This document shows positions 16,273-24,117 of a DNA stretch of 64,000 nucleotides, in pieces. Within the stretch, counting starts at the first letter, position 1. The number at the start of each line of letters is the position of its first letter. Under the pieces are notes generated by a model that made no database searches, had not been told where the DNA came from, and saw only the letters and a list, made by a program, of their open reading frames with translations. The stretch comes from Pukyongiella litopenaei (lineage in GTDB: Bacteria > Pseudomonadota > Alphaproteobacteria > Rhodobacterales > Rhodobacteraceae), in assembly GCF_003008555.2 (NCBI RefSeq), contig NZ_CP027665.1, forward strand, positions 2,976,001 to 3,040,000, in the 5' to 3' direction. The translations under genes and the position numbers were made by a program.

Positions 16273-16304
16273 GCGGCGAGGACAGGTATCGGGGAAGGGG
16301 TGTC

Positions 16305-16817
16305 ATGGCGGACGGGCAGGGTGGCAAGGCGCATAGCGGCGAAAGCCTGCTGTTTCTCACCGATGAACAGCTGCGGCAGGGCATCGAGGCGATGTTCTTT
16401 GCCTATCGCGGATTTACCGCCGATCCCGACCGCATCCTGGCCGGCATGGCCTATGGCCGGGCCCATCACCGGGCGATCCATTTCATCAACCGGGTGCCGG
16501 GAACCACGGTCAACAACCTGCTGTCGATCCTCGGGGTGACCAAGCAGTCGCTGAACCGGGTTCTGCGGACGCTGATCGCCGACGGGCTGGTGGAAAGCCG
16601 CGTCGGCACCCAGGACAAGCGGGAACGCCATCTCTACCTGACTGACGCCGGCGAGACGCTGGAGGCGCGGCTGTCCGATGCCCAGCGGACCCGGATGCGC
16701 GCCGCCTATCGCAGCGCCGGCCCCGAGGCGGTGGCCGGGTTTCGCCGGGTGCTCGAGGCGATGATGGATGCGGATATGCGCCGGGCCTATGGCCGGCTCC
16801 GGGATGGCGCGTCATGA
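16305..16817 (+). CDS. petP: MarR-family transcriptional regulator, PetP-like
   Basis: A 170-aa MarR-type winged-helix protein. HHRAIHFINRVPGTTVNNLLSILGVTKQSLNRVLRTLIADGLVE is the DNA-binding core (about residues 45-95) and VGTQDKRERHLYLTDAGETLEARL is the MarR wing with its D-x-R-x-R pattern. It overlaps (ATGA) a response regulator without a kinase, which is the petP-petR arrangement known from Rhodobacter capsulatus, where these genes are linked to cytochrome bc1 expression. The start ATG at 16305 follows GGGGAAGGGG. The gene symbol rests on this pairing and on family likeness, not on a close sequence comparison. Confidence 0.8.
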   Translation: MADGQGGKAHSGESLLFLTDEQLRQGIEAMFFAYRGFTADPDRILAGMAYGRAHHRAIHFINRVPGTTVNNLLSILGVTKQSLNRVLRTLIADGLVESRVGTQDKRERHLYLTDAGETLEARLSDAQRTRMRAAYRSAGPEAVAGFRRVLEAMMDADMRRAYGRLRDGAS

Positions 16818-17515
16818 GCGGGCTCGACGCGCATCTGCTGATCGTGGACGATGATGAACGCATCCGCGAACTGCTGAAGAAATTCCTGATCCGCAACGGT
16901 TTCCTGGTCACGGCGGCCCGCGACGCGGCCCATGCGCGGCGGGTCCTGTCGGGGCTGGACTTCGACCTGATCGTGATGGACGTGATGATGCCGGGCGAAG
17001 ACGGGGTCAGCCTGACCCGCAGCCTGCGCGAAACCATGCCCACGCCGATCCTGCTGCTGACCGCGCGCGGCGAAACCGAGCATCGTATCGCCGGTCTGGA
17101 GGCAGGGGCGGACGATTACCTGCCCAAGCCGTTCGAGCCGAAGGAGTTGCTGCTGCGGATCAACGCGATTCTGCGGCGGATGCCGGATACGCCGACCGAA
17201 CAGGTGGTGCCGCAGGTCCTGCATCTCGGTCCGATCCGCTATGACATGGAACGCGGCGAGTTGTGGCAGGGCGAGGACCCGGTGCGGCTGACCGCGACCG
17301 AGATCCAGCTGATGCGGATATTCTCGGCCCATCCCGGCGAGCCGGTCAGCCGGACCCGCCTGGTCGAGGAACTGGGCCGCGATCGCGGACAGGCGCAGGA
17401 ACGGGCGGTCGATGTGCAGATCACCCGGTTGCGGCGCAAGATCGAGCCGGACCCGAAACAGCCGCGTTATCTGCAGACGGTGCGGGGCGAAGGCTACATG
17501 TTGGCCCCGGACTGA
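16814..17515 (+). CDS. petR: OmpR-family response regulator, PetR-like, no partner kinase nearby
   Basis: A 233-aa two-domain regulator. The receiver (residues 1-120) has the acidic pocket DDDE near residue 12, phospho-acceptor aspartate in LIVMDVMMPGEDG, conserved T in LLTARG and K in YLPKPFEP. The C-terminal OmpR winged helix has LTATEIQLMRIFSAHPGEPVSRTRLVEEL and RAVDVQITRLRRKIEPDPKQPRYLQTVRGEGYML. It is translationally coupled to the MarR gene. No histidine kinase gene is found on either side, so it is an orphan regulator as in R. capsulatus. Binding targets cannot be read from this window. Confidence 0.88.
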   Translation: MSGLDAHLLIVDDDERIRELLKKFLIRNGFLVTAARDAAHARRVLSGLDFDLIVMDVMMPGEDGVSLTRSLRETMPTPILLLTARGETEHRIAGLEAGADDYLPKPFEPKELLLRINAILRRMPDTPTEQVVPQVLHLGPIRYDMERGELWQGEDPVRLTATEIQLMRIFSAHPGEPVSRTRLVEELGRDRGQAQERAVDVQITRLRRKIEPDPKQPRYLQTVRGEGYMLAPD

Positions 17516-17533
17516 CAGGCTGCGGCGGGGGGT

Positions 17534-17552
17534 GCCGCTGCGCGGCGTTTTT
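17534..17552 (+). terminator. Intrinsic terminator after the petR-like gene
   Basis: GCCGC (17534-17538), loop TGC, GCGGC (17542-17546), then G and five T. It lies 18 bases after the response-regulator stop and just before the repeat core at 17555. A second small stem (GCGGC/GCCGC, 17522-17538) competes with it. This separates the petP-petR pair from the HDAC-xseB-ispA-dxs string. Confidence 0.6.
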
Positions 17553-17554
17553 GT

Positions 17555-17587
17555 GCCTCCGGCGGGGATATTTCGGGCAAGCGGAAG
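17555..17587 (+). repeat. Intergenic repeat family, copy 3 (core form)
   Basis: The core GCCTCCGGCGGGGATATTT followed by CGGGC-AAGCGGAAG matches the cores of the copies at 5580, 26131 and 26285. It directly follows a terminator hairpin and its purine-rich end (GCGGAAGGGAG) gives the ribosome binding site for the HDAC-like gene, 9 bases before that ATG. Confidence 0.75.
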
Positions 17588-17595
17588 GGAGACGA

Positions 17596-18522
17596 ATGGG
17601 AACGGCGCTGATCACCCACGAGGCCTGTCTGGGTCATGTGACGCCCGAGGGGCATCCCGAGCAGGTGGCGCGGCTGGAGCATGTGCTGGCCGCGCTGGAG
17701 CCGCTGGAGCTGTTGCGGCGCGCGGCGGTGCCGGCCAGCGAGGACGACATCCTGCTGGTGCATCCGGCCGCATATCTCGCCAGGTTGCGCGCGGCGGCGC
17801 CGGAGGCGGGGTATCACCGCATCGACGGCGATACCTGGTTGTCGCCGGGAACGGTTGCGGCCGCCTGTCGCGCGGCCGGCTCGGCGGTGCAGGCGGTGGA
17901 CATGGTTCTGGCCGGCGAGGCGGGCAACGTGTTCTGCGCCGTCCGCCCGCCCGGGCACCACGCCGAACGGCAGACGGCGATGGGGTTCTGCCTGTTCGGC
18001 AACGCGGCGATCGCGGCGAGACATGCGCTGGAGCGGCACGGCCTGTCCCGGGTCGCGGTGGTGGATTTCGACGTGCATCACGGCAACGGGACCCAGGACC
18101 TGCTGTGGGACGAACCGCGTGCGCTGGTGATCACCTCGCAGCAATGGCCGCTCTGGCCCGGCAGCGGCGCCGCGTCGGAACGCGGCGGCCATGACAATGT
18201 GCTGAACCTGCCGCTGGAGCCGCATTCCGGCGGGGCGGAGATGCGGGCTGCGTGGGGCGACCTGGCGCTGCCGCGCCTGCGCGACTTTGCCCCCGAACTG
18301 ATCGTGATATCCGCCGGATTCGATGCCCATGCGGATGATCCGCTGGCGGAACTCAACTGGCGGACCGACGATTTCCGCTGGGTGACCCGGCAGATCTGCG
18401 CGGTTGCGGCCGAATGCTGCAGCGGCCGCGTGGTCTCGACTCTGGAAGGCGGCTATGATCTGAACGCGCTGGCGCGGGCGACGCGCGCGCATGTCGAAGA
18501 ACTGATGAGGGCCGCGGGATGA
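17596..18522 (+). CDS. Histone deacetylase-family hydrolase (acetylpolyamine amidohydrolase-like)
   Basis: A 308-aa zinc deacetylase. RPPGHHAE (paired His 121-122), VVDFDVHHGNGTQD (zinc ligands Asp159 and His161), SAGFDAHADDPL (third Asp ligand) and STLEGGYD (catalytic-site Tyr) are all present. Bacterial members remove acetyl or related acyl groups from polyamines or other amines; histones are not the substrate. The ATG at 17596 follows a strong ribosome site donated by the repeat. Its stop overlaps the xseB start (ATGA), placing it at the head of the xseB-ispA-dxs string, an arrangement seen widely in this order. Confidence 0.9.
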   Translation: MGTALITHEACLGHVTPEGHPEQVARLEHVLAALEPLELLRRAAVPASEDDILLVHPAAYLARLRAAAPEAGYHRIDGDTWLSPGTVAAACRAAGSAVQAVDMVLAGEAGNVFCAVRPPGHHAERQTAMGFCLFGNAAIAARHALERHGLSRVAVVDFDVHHGNGTQDLLWDEPRALVITSQQWPLWPGSGAASERGGHDNVLNLPLEPHSGGAEMRAAWGDLALPRLRDFAPELIVISAGFDAHADDPLAELNWRTDDFRWVTRQICAVAAECCSGRVVSTLEGGYDLNALARATRAHVEELMRAAG

Positions 18523-18761
18523 CGGATAGACCGGTCGAAGAGATGAGCTTCGAGGAAGCGATGAAGGACCTTGAGGCGGTGGTTGACCAACTGGAACGCG
18601 GCGACGTGGCGCTGGATGCCTCGATCGCGCTCTATGAACGCGGCGCGGCGCTGAAGGCGCGCTGCGAGGATGAGCTCAAGCGCGCCGAGGAAAAGGTGGC
18701 CGCGATCACGCTGGATGCCAACGGCGTTCCGGCCGGGACGAAGCCGGTCGAGGGGCTTTGA
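18519..18761 (+). CDS. xseB: Exodeoxyribonuclease VII small subunit
   Basis: An 80-aa protein of the XseB family: MSFEEAMKDLEAVVDQLERGDVALDASIALYERGAALKARCEDELKRAEEKV is the characteristic two-helix coiled segment. It binds the large subunit XseA to make the single-strand-specific exonuclease VII. Length is normal. The gene overlaps its upstream neighbour (ATGA) and its downstream neighbour (TTGA), so translation of the three is coupled. Confidence 0.95.
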   Translation: MTDRPVEEMSFEEAMKDLEAVVDQLERGDVALDASIALYERGAALKARCEDELKRAEEKVAAITLDANGVPAGTKPVEGL

Positions 18762-19627
18762 GCTTTCCGCAGGCGCTGGGCGCGGCGGCGGCCCGGATCG
18801 CGGCGCATCTGGAGGCCGTCCTGGCAGGCCTCGACGACGTTGCGGTGAGCCGCGCGATGGCGCATGCGCTGGTGGGCGGCAAGGCTTTGCGCGGCTACCT
18901 GGTGCTGGAAGGCGCGCGGTTGCACGGGATCAGCGAGGCCCGCGCAATGTGGCCTGCCGCCGCGATCGAGGCGGTGCATGCCTATTCGCTGGTCCATGAC
19001 GATCTGCCGTGCATGGATGACGACGATCTGCGCCGGGGCCGGCCCACGGTGCATGTGCGGTGGGACGAGGCCACGGCAGTGCTGGCGGGCGATGCGCTGC
19101 AGGCGCTCGGGTTCGAACTGGCGGCGCATCCCGATGCCGGGCCCGCCCATGTGCGCGCCGATCTGGCGCTGACGCTGGCGCGGGCGGCCGGGGCGCGCGG
19201 CATGGTGCTGGGGCAGGCGCTCGACATCGCCGCCGAGAGCGCCGAGGCGCCGCTGGGCCTGGCCGAGATCACCGCGTTGCAGGCGGGCAAGACCGGGGCG
19301 CTGATCGAATGGGCCGCCTGTGCGGGGGCGGTGCTGGCGCAGGCCGACCCGGCGCCGCTGCGGGCCTATGCCCGTGCGCTGGGGCTGGCGTTTCAGATCG
19401 CCGATGACATTCTCGATGTCGAAGGCGACGCGGCGAAGGCCGGCAAGCGGCTGCAGAAGGACGCACGGGCGGGCAAGGCCACCTTCGTGTCGCTGCTGGG
19501 GCTGGAGCCGGCGCGGGCCCGCGCGGCGGAGCTGGCCGAAGTGGCCTGTGCCGCGCTCGAGTGCTATGGCGCCGGGGCGGAAAGCTTGCGCGAGGCGGCC
19601 CGCTTCGTTATCTCGCGCGACAGCTAG
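18758..19627 (+). CDS. ispA: Farnesyl diphosphate synthase (geranyltranstransferase)
   Basis: A 289-aa prenyl transferase of the short-chain E-type. The first aspartate-rich motif is in SLVHDDLPCMDDDDLRRG (Asp81-82 to about Asp88) and the second is in FQIADDILDVEGD, both binding diphosphate-magnesium. It condenses IPP with DMAPP and GPP to FPP. The start is a TTG at 18758 overlapping the xseB stop as TTGA; a rare codon that would lower expression relative to dxs. It sits between xseB and dxs, the usual isoprenoid string. Confidence 0.94.
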   Translation: MSFPQALGAAAARIAAHLEAVLAGLDDVAVSRAMAHALVGGKALRGYLVLEGARLHGISEARAMWPAAAIEAVHAYSLVHDDLPCMDDDDLRRGRPTVHVRWDEATAVLAGDALQALGFELAAHPDAGPAHVRADLALTLARAAGARGMVLGQALDIAAESAEAPLGLAEITALQAGKTGALIEWAACAGAVLAQADPAPLRAYARALGLAFQIADDILDVEGDAAKAGKRLQKDARAGKATFVSLLGLEPARARAAELAEVACAALECYGAGAESLREAARFVISRDS

Positions 19628-19675
19628 CACCGCGCCGATCCCGGATGCGGGCCCGGCCGCGGGAAGGAGCCACGC

Positions 19676-21616
19676 ATGTCCGACGATCAGCCGCATCGGC
19701 CCGATACGCCCCTGCTCGACCGAATTGCCGGGCCGGCCGACCTGAAATCGCTGAGCGACGCACAGCTGACGCAGCTGGCGCATGAATTGCGGGCCGAAAC
19801 CGTTTCGGCGGTCTCGGAAACCGGCGGCCACCTCGGCGCCGGGCTGGGTGTCGTCGAACTGACCGTGGCGCTGCATGCGGTGTTCGAGGCGCCGCGGGAC
19901 AAGATCATCTGGGATGTCAGCCACCAGAGCTATCCGCACAAGATCCTGACCGGGCGGCGCGACCGCATGCGCACGCTGCGCCAGAAGGACGGGCTGTCGG
20001 GGTTCACCAAGAGATCCGAGAGCGCGCATGACCCGTTCGGCGCGGCGCATAGCTCGACCTCGATCTCGGCCGCGCTGGGATTTGCGGTCGCGCGTGACCT
20101 GGGCGGGGCGATCCCCGAAGGCACGGGCGACAGCATCGCGGTGATCGGAGATGGCGCGATGAGCGCGGGCATGGCGTTCGAGGCGATGAACAACGCGGGC
20201 CATCTGGGCAAGCGGATGATCGTGATCCTCAACGACAACGAGATGAGCATCGCGCCGCCGGTCGGCGCGCTGTCGGCCTACCTGTCGCGGCTCTATGCCG
20301 AAAAGCCGTTCCAGGATCTCAAGGCGGCGGCCAAGGGTGCGGTGTCGCTGCTGCCGGGCCCGTTCCGCGAAGGGGCCAAGCGCGCCAAGGACATGCTCAA
20401 GGGCATGGCCATGGGCGGCACGCTCTTCGAGGCGCTGGGCTTTACCTATCTCGGGCCGATCGACGGGCATGACATGGACCAGCTGCTGCCGATCCTGCGC
20501 GCGATCCGCGCGCGCGCGACCGGCCCCGTCCTGCTGCATGTGCTCACCACCAAGGGCAAGGGCTATGCCCCCGCCGAGCGGGCCGATGACGGCGGCCATG
20601 CCACCGCGCGATTCGACGTGCTGACCGGCAAGCAGAAAAAGGCGCCGTCGAACGCGCCCAGCTATACCTCTGTCTTTGGCGAAACGCTGGCCAGGCTGGC
20701 GGCGGCCGACGACCGGATCTGCGCGGTGACCGCGGCGATGCCGGACGGCACCGGGCTGAAGCTCATGGCCGAACGGTTTCCCAGCCGCTGTTTCGATGTC
20801 GGCATCGCCGAACAGCATGGTGTGACGTTCTCTGCGGCGCTGGCGGCGGGCGGGATGCGGCCCTTCTGCGCGATGTATTCGACCTTCCTGCAGCGCGGCT
20901 ATGATCAGGTCGTGCATGACGTGGCGCTGCAGGGTTTGCCGGTGCGTTTTGCCATCGACCGCGCAGGTCTGGTCGGCGCCGATGGGGCGACCCATGCGGG
21001 CAGCTTCGATATCGGCTATCTCTCAAGCCTGCCGGGCATGGTGGTGATGGCCGCCGCCGACGAGGCGGAGCTGGTGCATATGGTCGCCACCGCCGCCGCC
21101 CATGACGACGGCCCGATCGCATTCCGCTATCCGCGCGGCGAAGGGGTGGGGGTCGAACTGCCCGAGACGCCCGAACCGCTGGAGATCGGCAAGGGCCGGA
21201 TCGTCGCTCAGGGCGGGCGCGTTGCGATCCTGTCCTTCGGCACCCGGCTGGCCGAGGTGCGCAAGGCCGCCGAATCGCTTGCCGTCCGCGGGATCAACCC
21301 GACCATCGCCGATGCCCGTTTCGCGAAACCGCTGGATGAGGCGATGATCCTGAAACTGGCCGAGGATCACGAGGCGCTGATCACCATCGAGGAGGGATCG
21401 GTGGGCGGTTTCGGCAGCCAGGTGGCGCAGCTTCTGGCCGATCGCGGCGTGTTCGACCACGGCCTGAAATTCCGGTCGATGGTGCTGCCGGATCAGTTCA
21501 TCGACCAGGCCGGCCCGGCCGAGATGTATGACGCCGCGGGCCTGAACGCGGCACAGATCGAGGCCAGGGTTCTGGACGTGCTGGACGTGGCGGCGATCAC
21601 CGGCAGGCGCGCCTGA
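19676..21616 (+). CDS. dxs: 1-deoxy-D-xylulose-5-phosphate synthase
   Basis: A 646-aa thiamine-diphosphate enzyme, normal length. [23 protein letters not shown], the TPP/Mg motif [19 protein letters not shown] (GDG at residues 158-160) and the pyrimidine-binding region [19 protein letters not shown] are all conserved. It makes DXP from pyruvate and glyceraldehyde 3-phosphate, the entry step of the MEP pathway, feeding IspA encoded just upstream and also thiamine and pyridoxal synthesis. It follows ispA by 48 bases with ribosome site GGAAGGAG. Confidence 0.97.
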   Translation: MSDDQPHRPDTPLLDRIAGPADLKSLSDAQLTQLAHELRAETVSAVSETGGHLGAGLGVVELTVALHAVFEAPRDKIIWDVSHQSYPHKILTGRRDRMRTLRQKDGLSGFTKRSESAHDPFGAAHSSTSISAALGFAVARDLGGAIPEGTGDSIAVIGDGAMSAGMAFEAMNNAGHLGKRMIVILNDNEMSIAPPVGALSAYLSRLYAEKPFQDLKAAAKGAVSLLPGPFREGAKRAKDMLKGMAMGGTLFEALGFTYLGPIDGHDMDQLLPILRAIRARATGPVLLHVLTTKGKGYAPAERADDGGHATARFDVLTGKQKKAPSNAPSYTSVFGETLARLAAADDRICAVTAAMPDGTGLKLMAERFPSRCFDVGIAEQHGVTFSAALAAGGMRPFCAMYSTFLQRGYDQVVHDVALQGLPVRFAIDRAGLVGADGATHAGSFDIGYLSSLPGMVVMAAADEAELVHMVATAAAHDDGPIAFRYPRGEGVGVELPETPEPLEIGKGRIVAQGGRVAILSFGTRLAEVRKAAESLAVRGINPTIADARFAKPLDEAMILKLAEDHEALITIEEGSVGGFGSQVAQLLADRGVFDHGLKFRSMVLPDQFIDQAGPAEMYDAAGLNAAQIEARVLDVLDVAAITGRRA

Positions 21617-21656
21617 CCGGCTCCTGCCCGGTCGGGCGAACCATGCCGTCGTGGTG

Positions 21657-22511
21657 TCATGTCTCGCGGGTCAGGAGGTCGGCCAGCCCTTGGGCATAGG
21701 TCGGAAAGCGCAGGGTCACGCCGAGGTCGCGCTTGATCCGGTCGTTTCGCACCCGTTTGCTTTCGGCATAGAAGCTGCGGGCCATCGGCGTCATTTCGGC
21801 GGTTTCGAAATCCTCGGCGGGCGGCACCGGCAGGCCGAGCAGCTGCGCGGCATGGGCGATCACGTCCTCGGGCGGGGCCGGATCGTCGTCGCAGACATTG
21901 TAGATCGCGCCGGGGTCCGGTCGCTCCATCGACGCGGCCAGCACCGATGCGATATCCTCGACATGGATGCGGCTGAACAGCTGGCCCGGCTTGACGATAC
22001 GCCGGGCGGTGCCGGATCTGAGCTTGGCAAAGGGGCCGCGGCCGGGGCCGTAGATGCCCGCCAGCCGAAAGATGTGCAGCGGCAGGTCCGGGATCGCTTG
22101 CCAGTCGGCTTCGGCCCTCACGCGCGCCGCGCCGCGCCGGGTCGCGGGGCGCAGCGGCGTGGTCTCGTCCACCCAGCCGCCCGCGTGGTCGCCATAGACG
22201 CCGGTGGTGGACAGGTAGCCGACCCAGCGCAATCGCGGCGCCGCCGCCGCGATGCGTGCGCGCAGGGCGGTCAGCACCGGGTCGCCGTCGGGCGTCGGCG
22301 CGGTCGAGATCAGCAGGTGGGTCGCCCGGTCCAGCGCCGGGGCCACATCCGCGCCCGGCCAGATCACCGGCTCTGCGCCGCTGGCGCGCACCGCGTCACG
22401 GCCGGCAGCGTCGCGCGTCGTGCCGGTGATCGCCCAGCCTCGCGGCGCCAGCCGCCGGGCCAGCGCCTGCGCGGCATAGCCATGTCCGAATGAAAGCAGG
22501 GTTCCGGTCAT
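21657..22511 (-). CDS. NAD(P)-binding epimerase-like protein (YeeZ-type short extended SDR)
   Basis: A 284-aa Rossmann protein. The N-terminal SFGHGYAAQALARRLAPRGW supplies the glycine-rich nucleotide loop in the variant GxGYxA form, and later VGYLSTTGVYGDHAGGWVDE and FRLAGIYGPGRGPF match atypical extended SDRs such as YeeZ. The usual YxxxK catalytic pair is not obvious, since after VYGD the expected motif is replaced by RRGAARVRAE. It may therefore be a non-classical member; the substrate is unknown. It converges with dxs and is divergent from a methyltransferase. Confidence 0.8.
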   Translation of the reverse strand: MTGTLLSFGHGYAAQALARRLAPRGWAITGTTRDAAGRDAVRASGAEPVIWPGADVAPALDRATHLLISTAPTPDGDPVLTALRARIAAAAPRLRWVGYLSTTGVYGDHAGGWVDETTPLRPATRRGAARVRAEADWQAIPDLPLHIFRLAGIYGPGRGPFAKLRSGTARRIVKPGQLFSRIHVEDIASVLAASMERPDPGAIYNVCDDDPAPPEDVIAHAAQLLGLPVPPAEDFETAEMTPMARSFYAESKRVRNDRIKRDLGVTLRFPTYAQGLADLLTRET

Positions 22512-22602
22512 GCGTCCTGATGCGACGGATCCGGCGCGGAGGCAAGGGCAGGTGCCCCAAAGGCCGCTTGATTCGAATCCCCGCTTGCGTCTTTGATGGG
22601 TC

Positions 22603-23232
22603 ATGGCACGCAAACCGCCCGAGCTGAAAGACGCTTACTCGCTGAAATCGCCCGAAGATTCGCGGCGGCTTTATGCCGATTGGGCGGGCGACTACGACGA
22701 ACGATTTGCCGCGCTGGAAGATTACCAGCTGCATGTGCACACCGCGCGGGCCTTTGTCGGCGCGGGCGGACAGGGGCCGGTGCTGGATGTCGGCGCGGGA
22801 ACCGGATTGTGTGGCGCGGTGCTGGCCGGGTTGGGGGTCGGGCCGATCGACGCGACCGATATCAGTGCCGAGATGCTGACGGAGGCGCTGAAGAAGGACG
22901 TCTATCGCGACGCTTTCGAGGCCGACCTGACCGAAGGTATCCCGGCCCCGCGCGACAGCTATTCCGGGATCGTGTCGTCAGGCACCTTCACCCACGGCCA
23001 TGTCGGCCCCGAAGGGATCGAGGCGCTGTTGCGCGTGGCCCGCCCCGGCGCCCAGTTCGCGGTTTCGATCAATGCGGCACATTACGAAAGCGCGGGCTTC
23101 GCCGCCGCTTTCAAAGCTCTCGGCGACCGGATCGGCGGCCTGAGCCTGACCGAGGTGCCGATCTATGGCGATCTTGCCGTGGGACCGAACCGGGATGATA
23201 CGGCGCTGATCGCCCTGTTCGAAAAGAGCTGA
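22603..23232 (+). CDS. Class I SAM-dependent methyltransferase
   Basis: A 209-aa methyltransferase. Motif I is VLDVGAGTGLCGAVLAGLG (about residues 63-81), followed by IDATDISAEML and a post-motif segment SGIVSSGTFTHGHVGPEGIEALLRVARPGAQFAVSINA. The N-terminal SPEDSRRLYADWAGDYDERF is common to small-molecule methyltransferases of the UbiE/BioC-like group. The acceptor is unknown. It stands alone, 92 bases from the divergent epimerase-like gene. Confidence 0.85.
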   Translation: MARKPPELKDAYSLKSPEDSRRLYADWAGDYDERFAALEDYQLHVHTARAFVGAGGQGPVLDVGAGTGLCGAVLAGLGVGPIDATDISAEMLTEALKKDVYRDAFEADLTEGIPAPRDSYSGIVSSGTFTHGHVGPEGIEALLRVARPGAQFAVSINAAHYESAGFAAAFKALGDRIGGLSLTEVPIYGDLAVGPNRDDTALIALFEKS

Positions 23233-23325
23233 TCTTGGCCGATATAGTCATTGAAAAGCAATGAGTTGCATTCCATGGCTCATGTTTTTCTTTATCTCGG
23301 CAATACGCCGTGGCAGGGGGTTATG

Positions 23326-24117
23326 TCAGCGGCCTTTCCAAACCGGATCGCGTTTTTCCGCAAAGGCGCGGGCGCCTTCCAGCTGATCCTCGGACGAATA
23401 GAGAACATCCACCGTGCGGAGCTGGCGCCGGGTGATGCGGTTCATCGCGTCCTGGAACCGTGAATCCTCGGCATCGCGCACGATTTCCTTGATCGCCGCA
23501 TGGACCAGTGGCGGCCCGAACGCGATCAGCCCGGCCAGGTCACGGGCGCGGTCCATCAAACCGTCGGCGGGCAGGATTTCGTTTACCAGCCCCCAGCGAT
23601 GCGCTTCCTCGGCGTCGAACCAGCGCCCGGTCAGCAGCAGTTCCATCGCGATGTGATAGGGGATGCGTTTGGGCAGCTTGATGCTGGCGGCGTCGGCGAC
23701 CGTGCCGGACCGAATCTCGGGCAGGGCAAATGTGGCCGTTTCGGCGGCGATGATCATGTCGGCGCTCAGCGCCAGTTCCAGCCCGCCACCGCAGGCGATG
23801 CCGTTCACGGCGGCGATCACCGGCTTGTTCAGGTCGCGCAGCTCCTGCAGGCCGCCAAATCCGCCAATGCCATAATCGCCGTCGACCGCGTCGCCATCGG
23901 CGGCGGCCTTCAGATCCCAGCCGGGGGAAAAGAACCTGTCGCCGGCACCGGTGACGATGGCCACGCGCAGGTCCGGATCGTCGCGGAATTCGCGGAACGC
24001 CTCGCCCATGATGCGCGAGGTGGCGAGATCGATGGCGTTCGCCTTGGGACGGTCCAGCGTGACGGTCAGGATCGCGCCGTCGCGGCTGGTTTTGACGGGA
24101 CTGGGCTGCTCGGTCAT
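23326..24117 (-). CDS. caiD: Carnitinyl-CoA dehydratase-like enoyl-CoA hydratase
   Basis: A 263-aa crotonase. It resembles E. coli CaiD throughout: DRPKANAIDLATS near the start, RFFSPGWDLKAAADGD, NGIACGGGLELALSADMII (oxyanion hole), and the distinctive C-terminal segment SSEDQLEGARAFAEKRDPVWKGR. CaiD interconverts carnitinyl-CoA and crotonobetainyl-CoA. The ATG overlaps the stop of the upstream acyl-CoA synthetase gene (ATGA), so these two are made together. E. coli places caiD with caiB and caiC, neither of which is here. The name is by family likeness; a different 3-hydroxyacyl-CoA substrate is possible. Confidence 0.85.
   Translation of the reverse strand: MTEQPSPVKTSRDGAILTVTLDRPKANAIDLATSRIMGEAFREFRDDPDLRVAIVTGAGDRFFSPGWDLKAAADGDAVDGDYGIGGFGGLQELRDLNKPVIAAVNGIACGGGLELALSADMIIAAETATFALPEIRSGTVADAASIKLPKRIPYHIAMELLLTGRWFDAEEAHRWGLVNEILPADGLMDRARDLAGLIAFGPPLVHAAIKEIVRDAEDSRFQDAMNRITRRQLRTVDVLYSSEDQLEGARAFAEKRDPVWKGR

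Noticed and set aside
13713-16817. A 1034-codon open frame on the plus strand, opposite citF and ilvE
   Set aside because: It is antisense to two clearly homologous genes, its product is rich in Arg/Gly/Ala/His without domains, and only its last part (the MarR gene, from 16305) is real. Long antisense frames are normal at this GC content.
16814-17515. A complete two-component system with the response regulator
   Set aside because: No histidine kinase (H-box or HATPase motifs) is encoded on either side; the downstream neighbour is a deacetylase-family enzyme.
17596-18522. Calling the HDAC-like protein a true histone deacetylase
   Set aside because: The fold and zinc motifs are shared, but bacterial members act on polyamines or other small acylated amines; no histone substrate exists here.
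18632-20995. A 787-codon open frame on the minus strand opposite ispA and dxs
   Set aside because: Pure antisense shadow of two conserved genes; composition is low-complexity Arg/Gln/Gly and there is no ribosome site.
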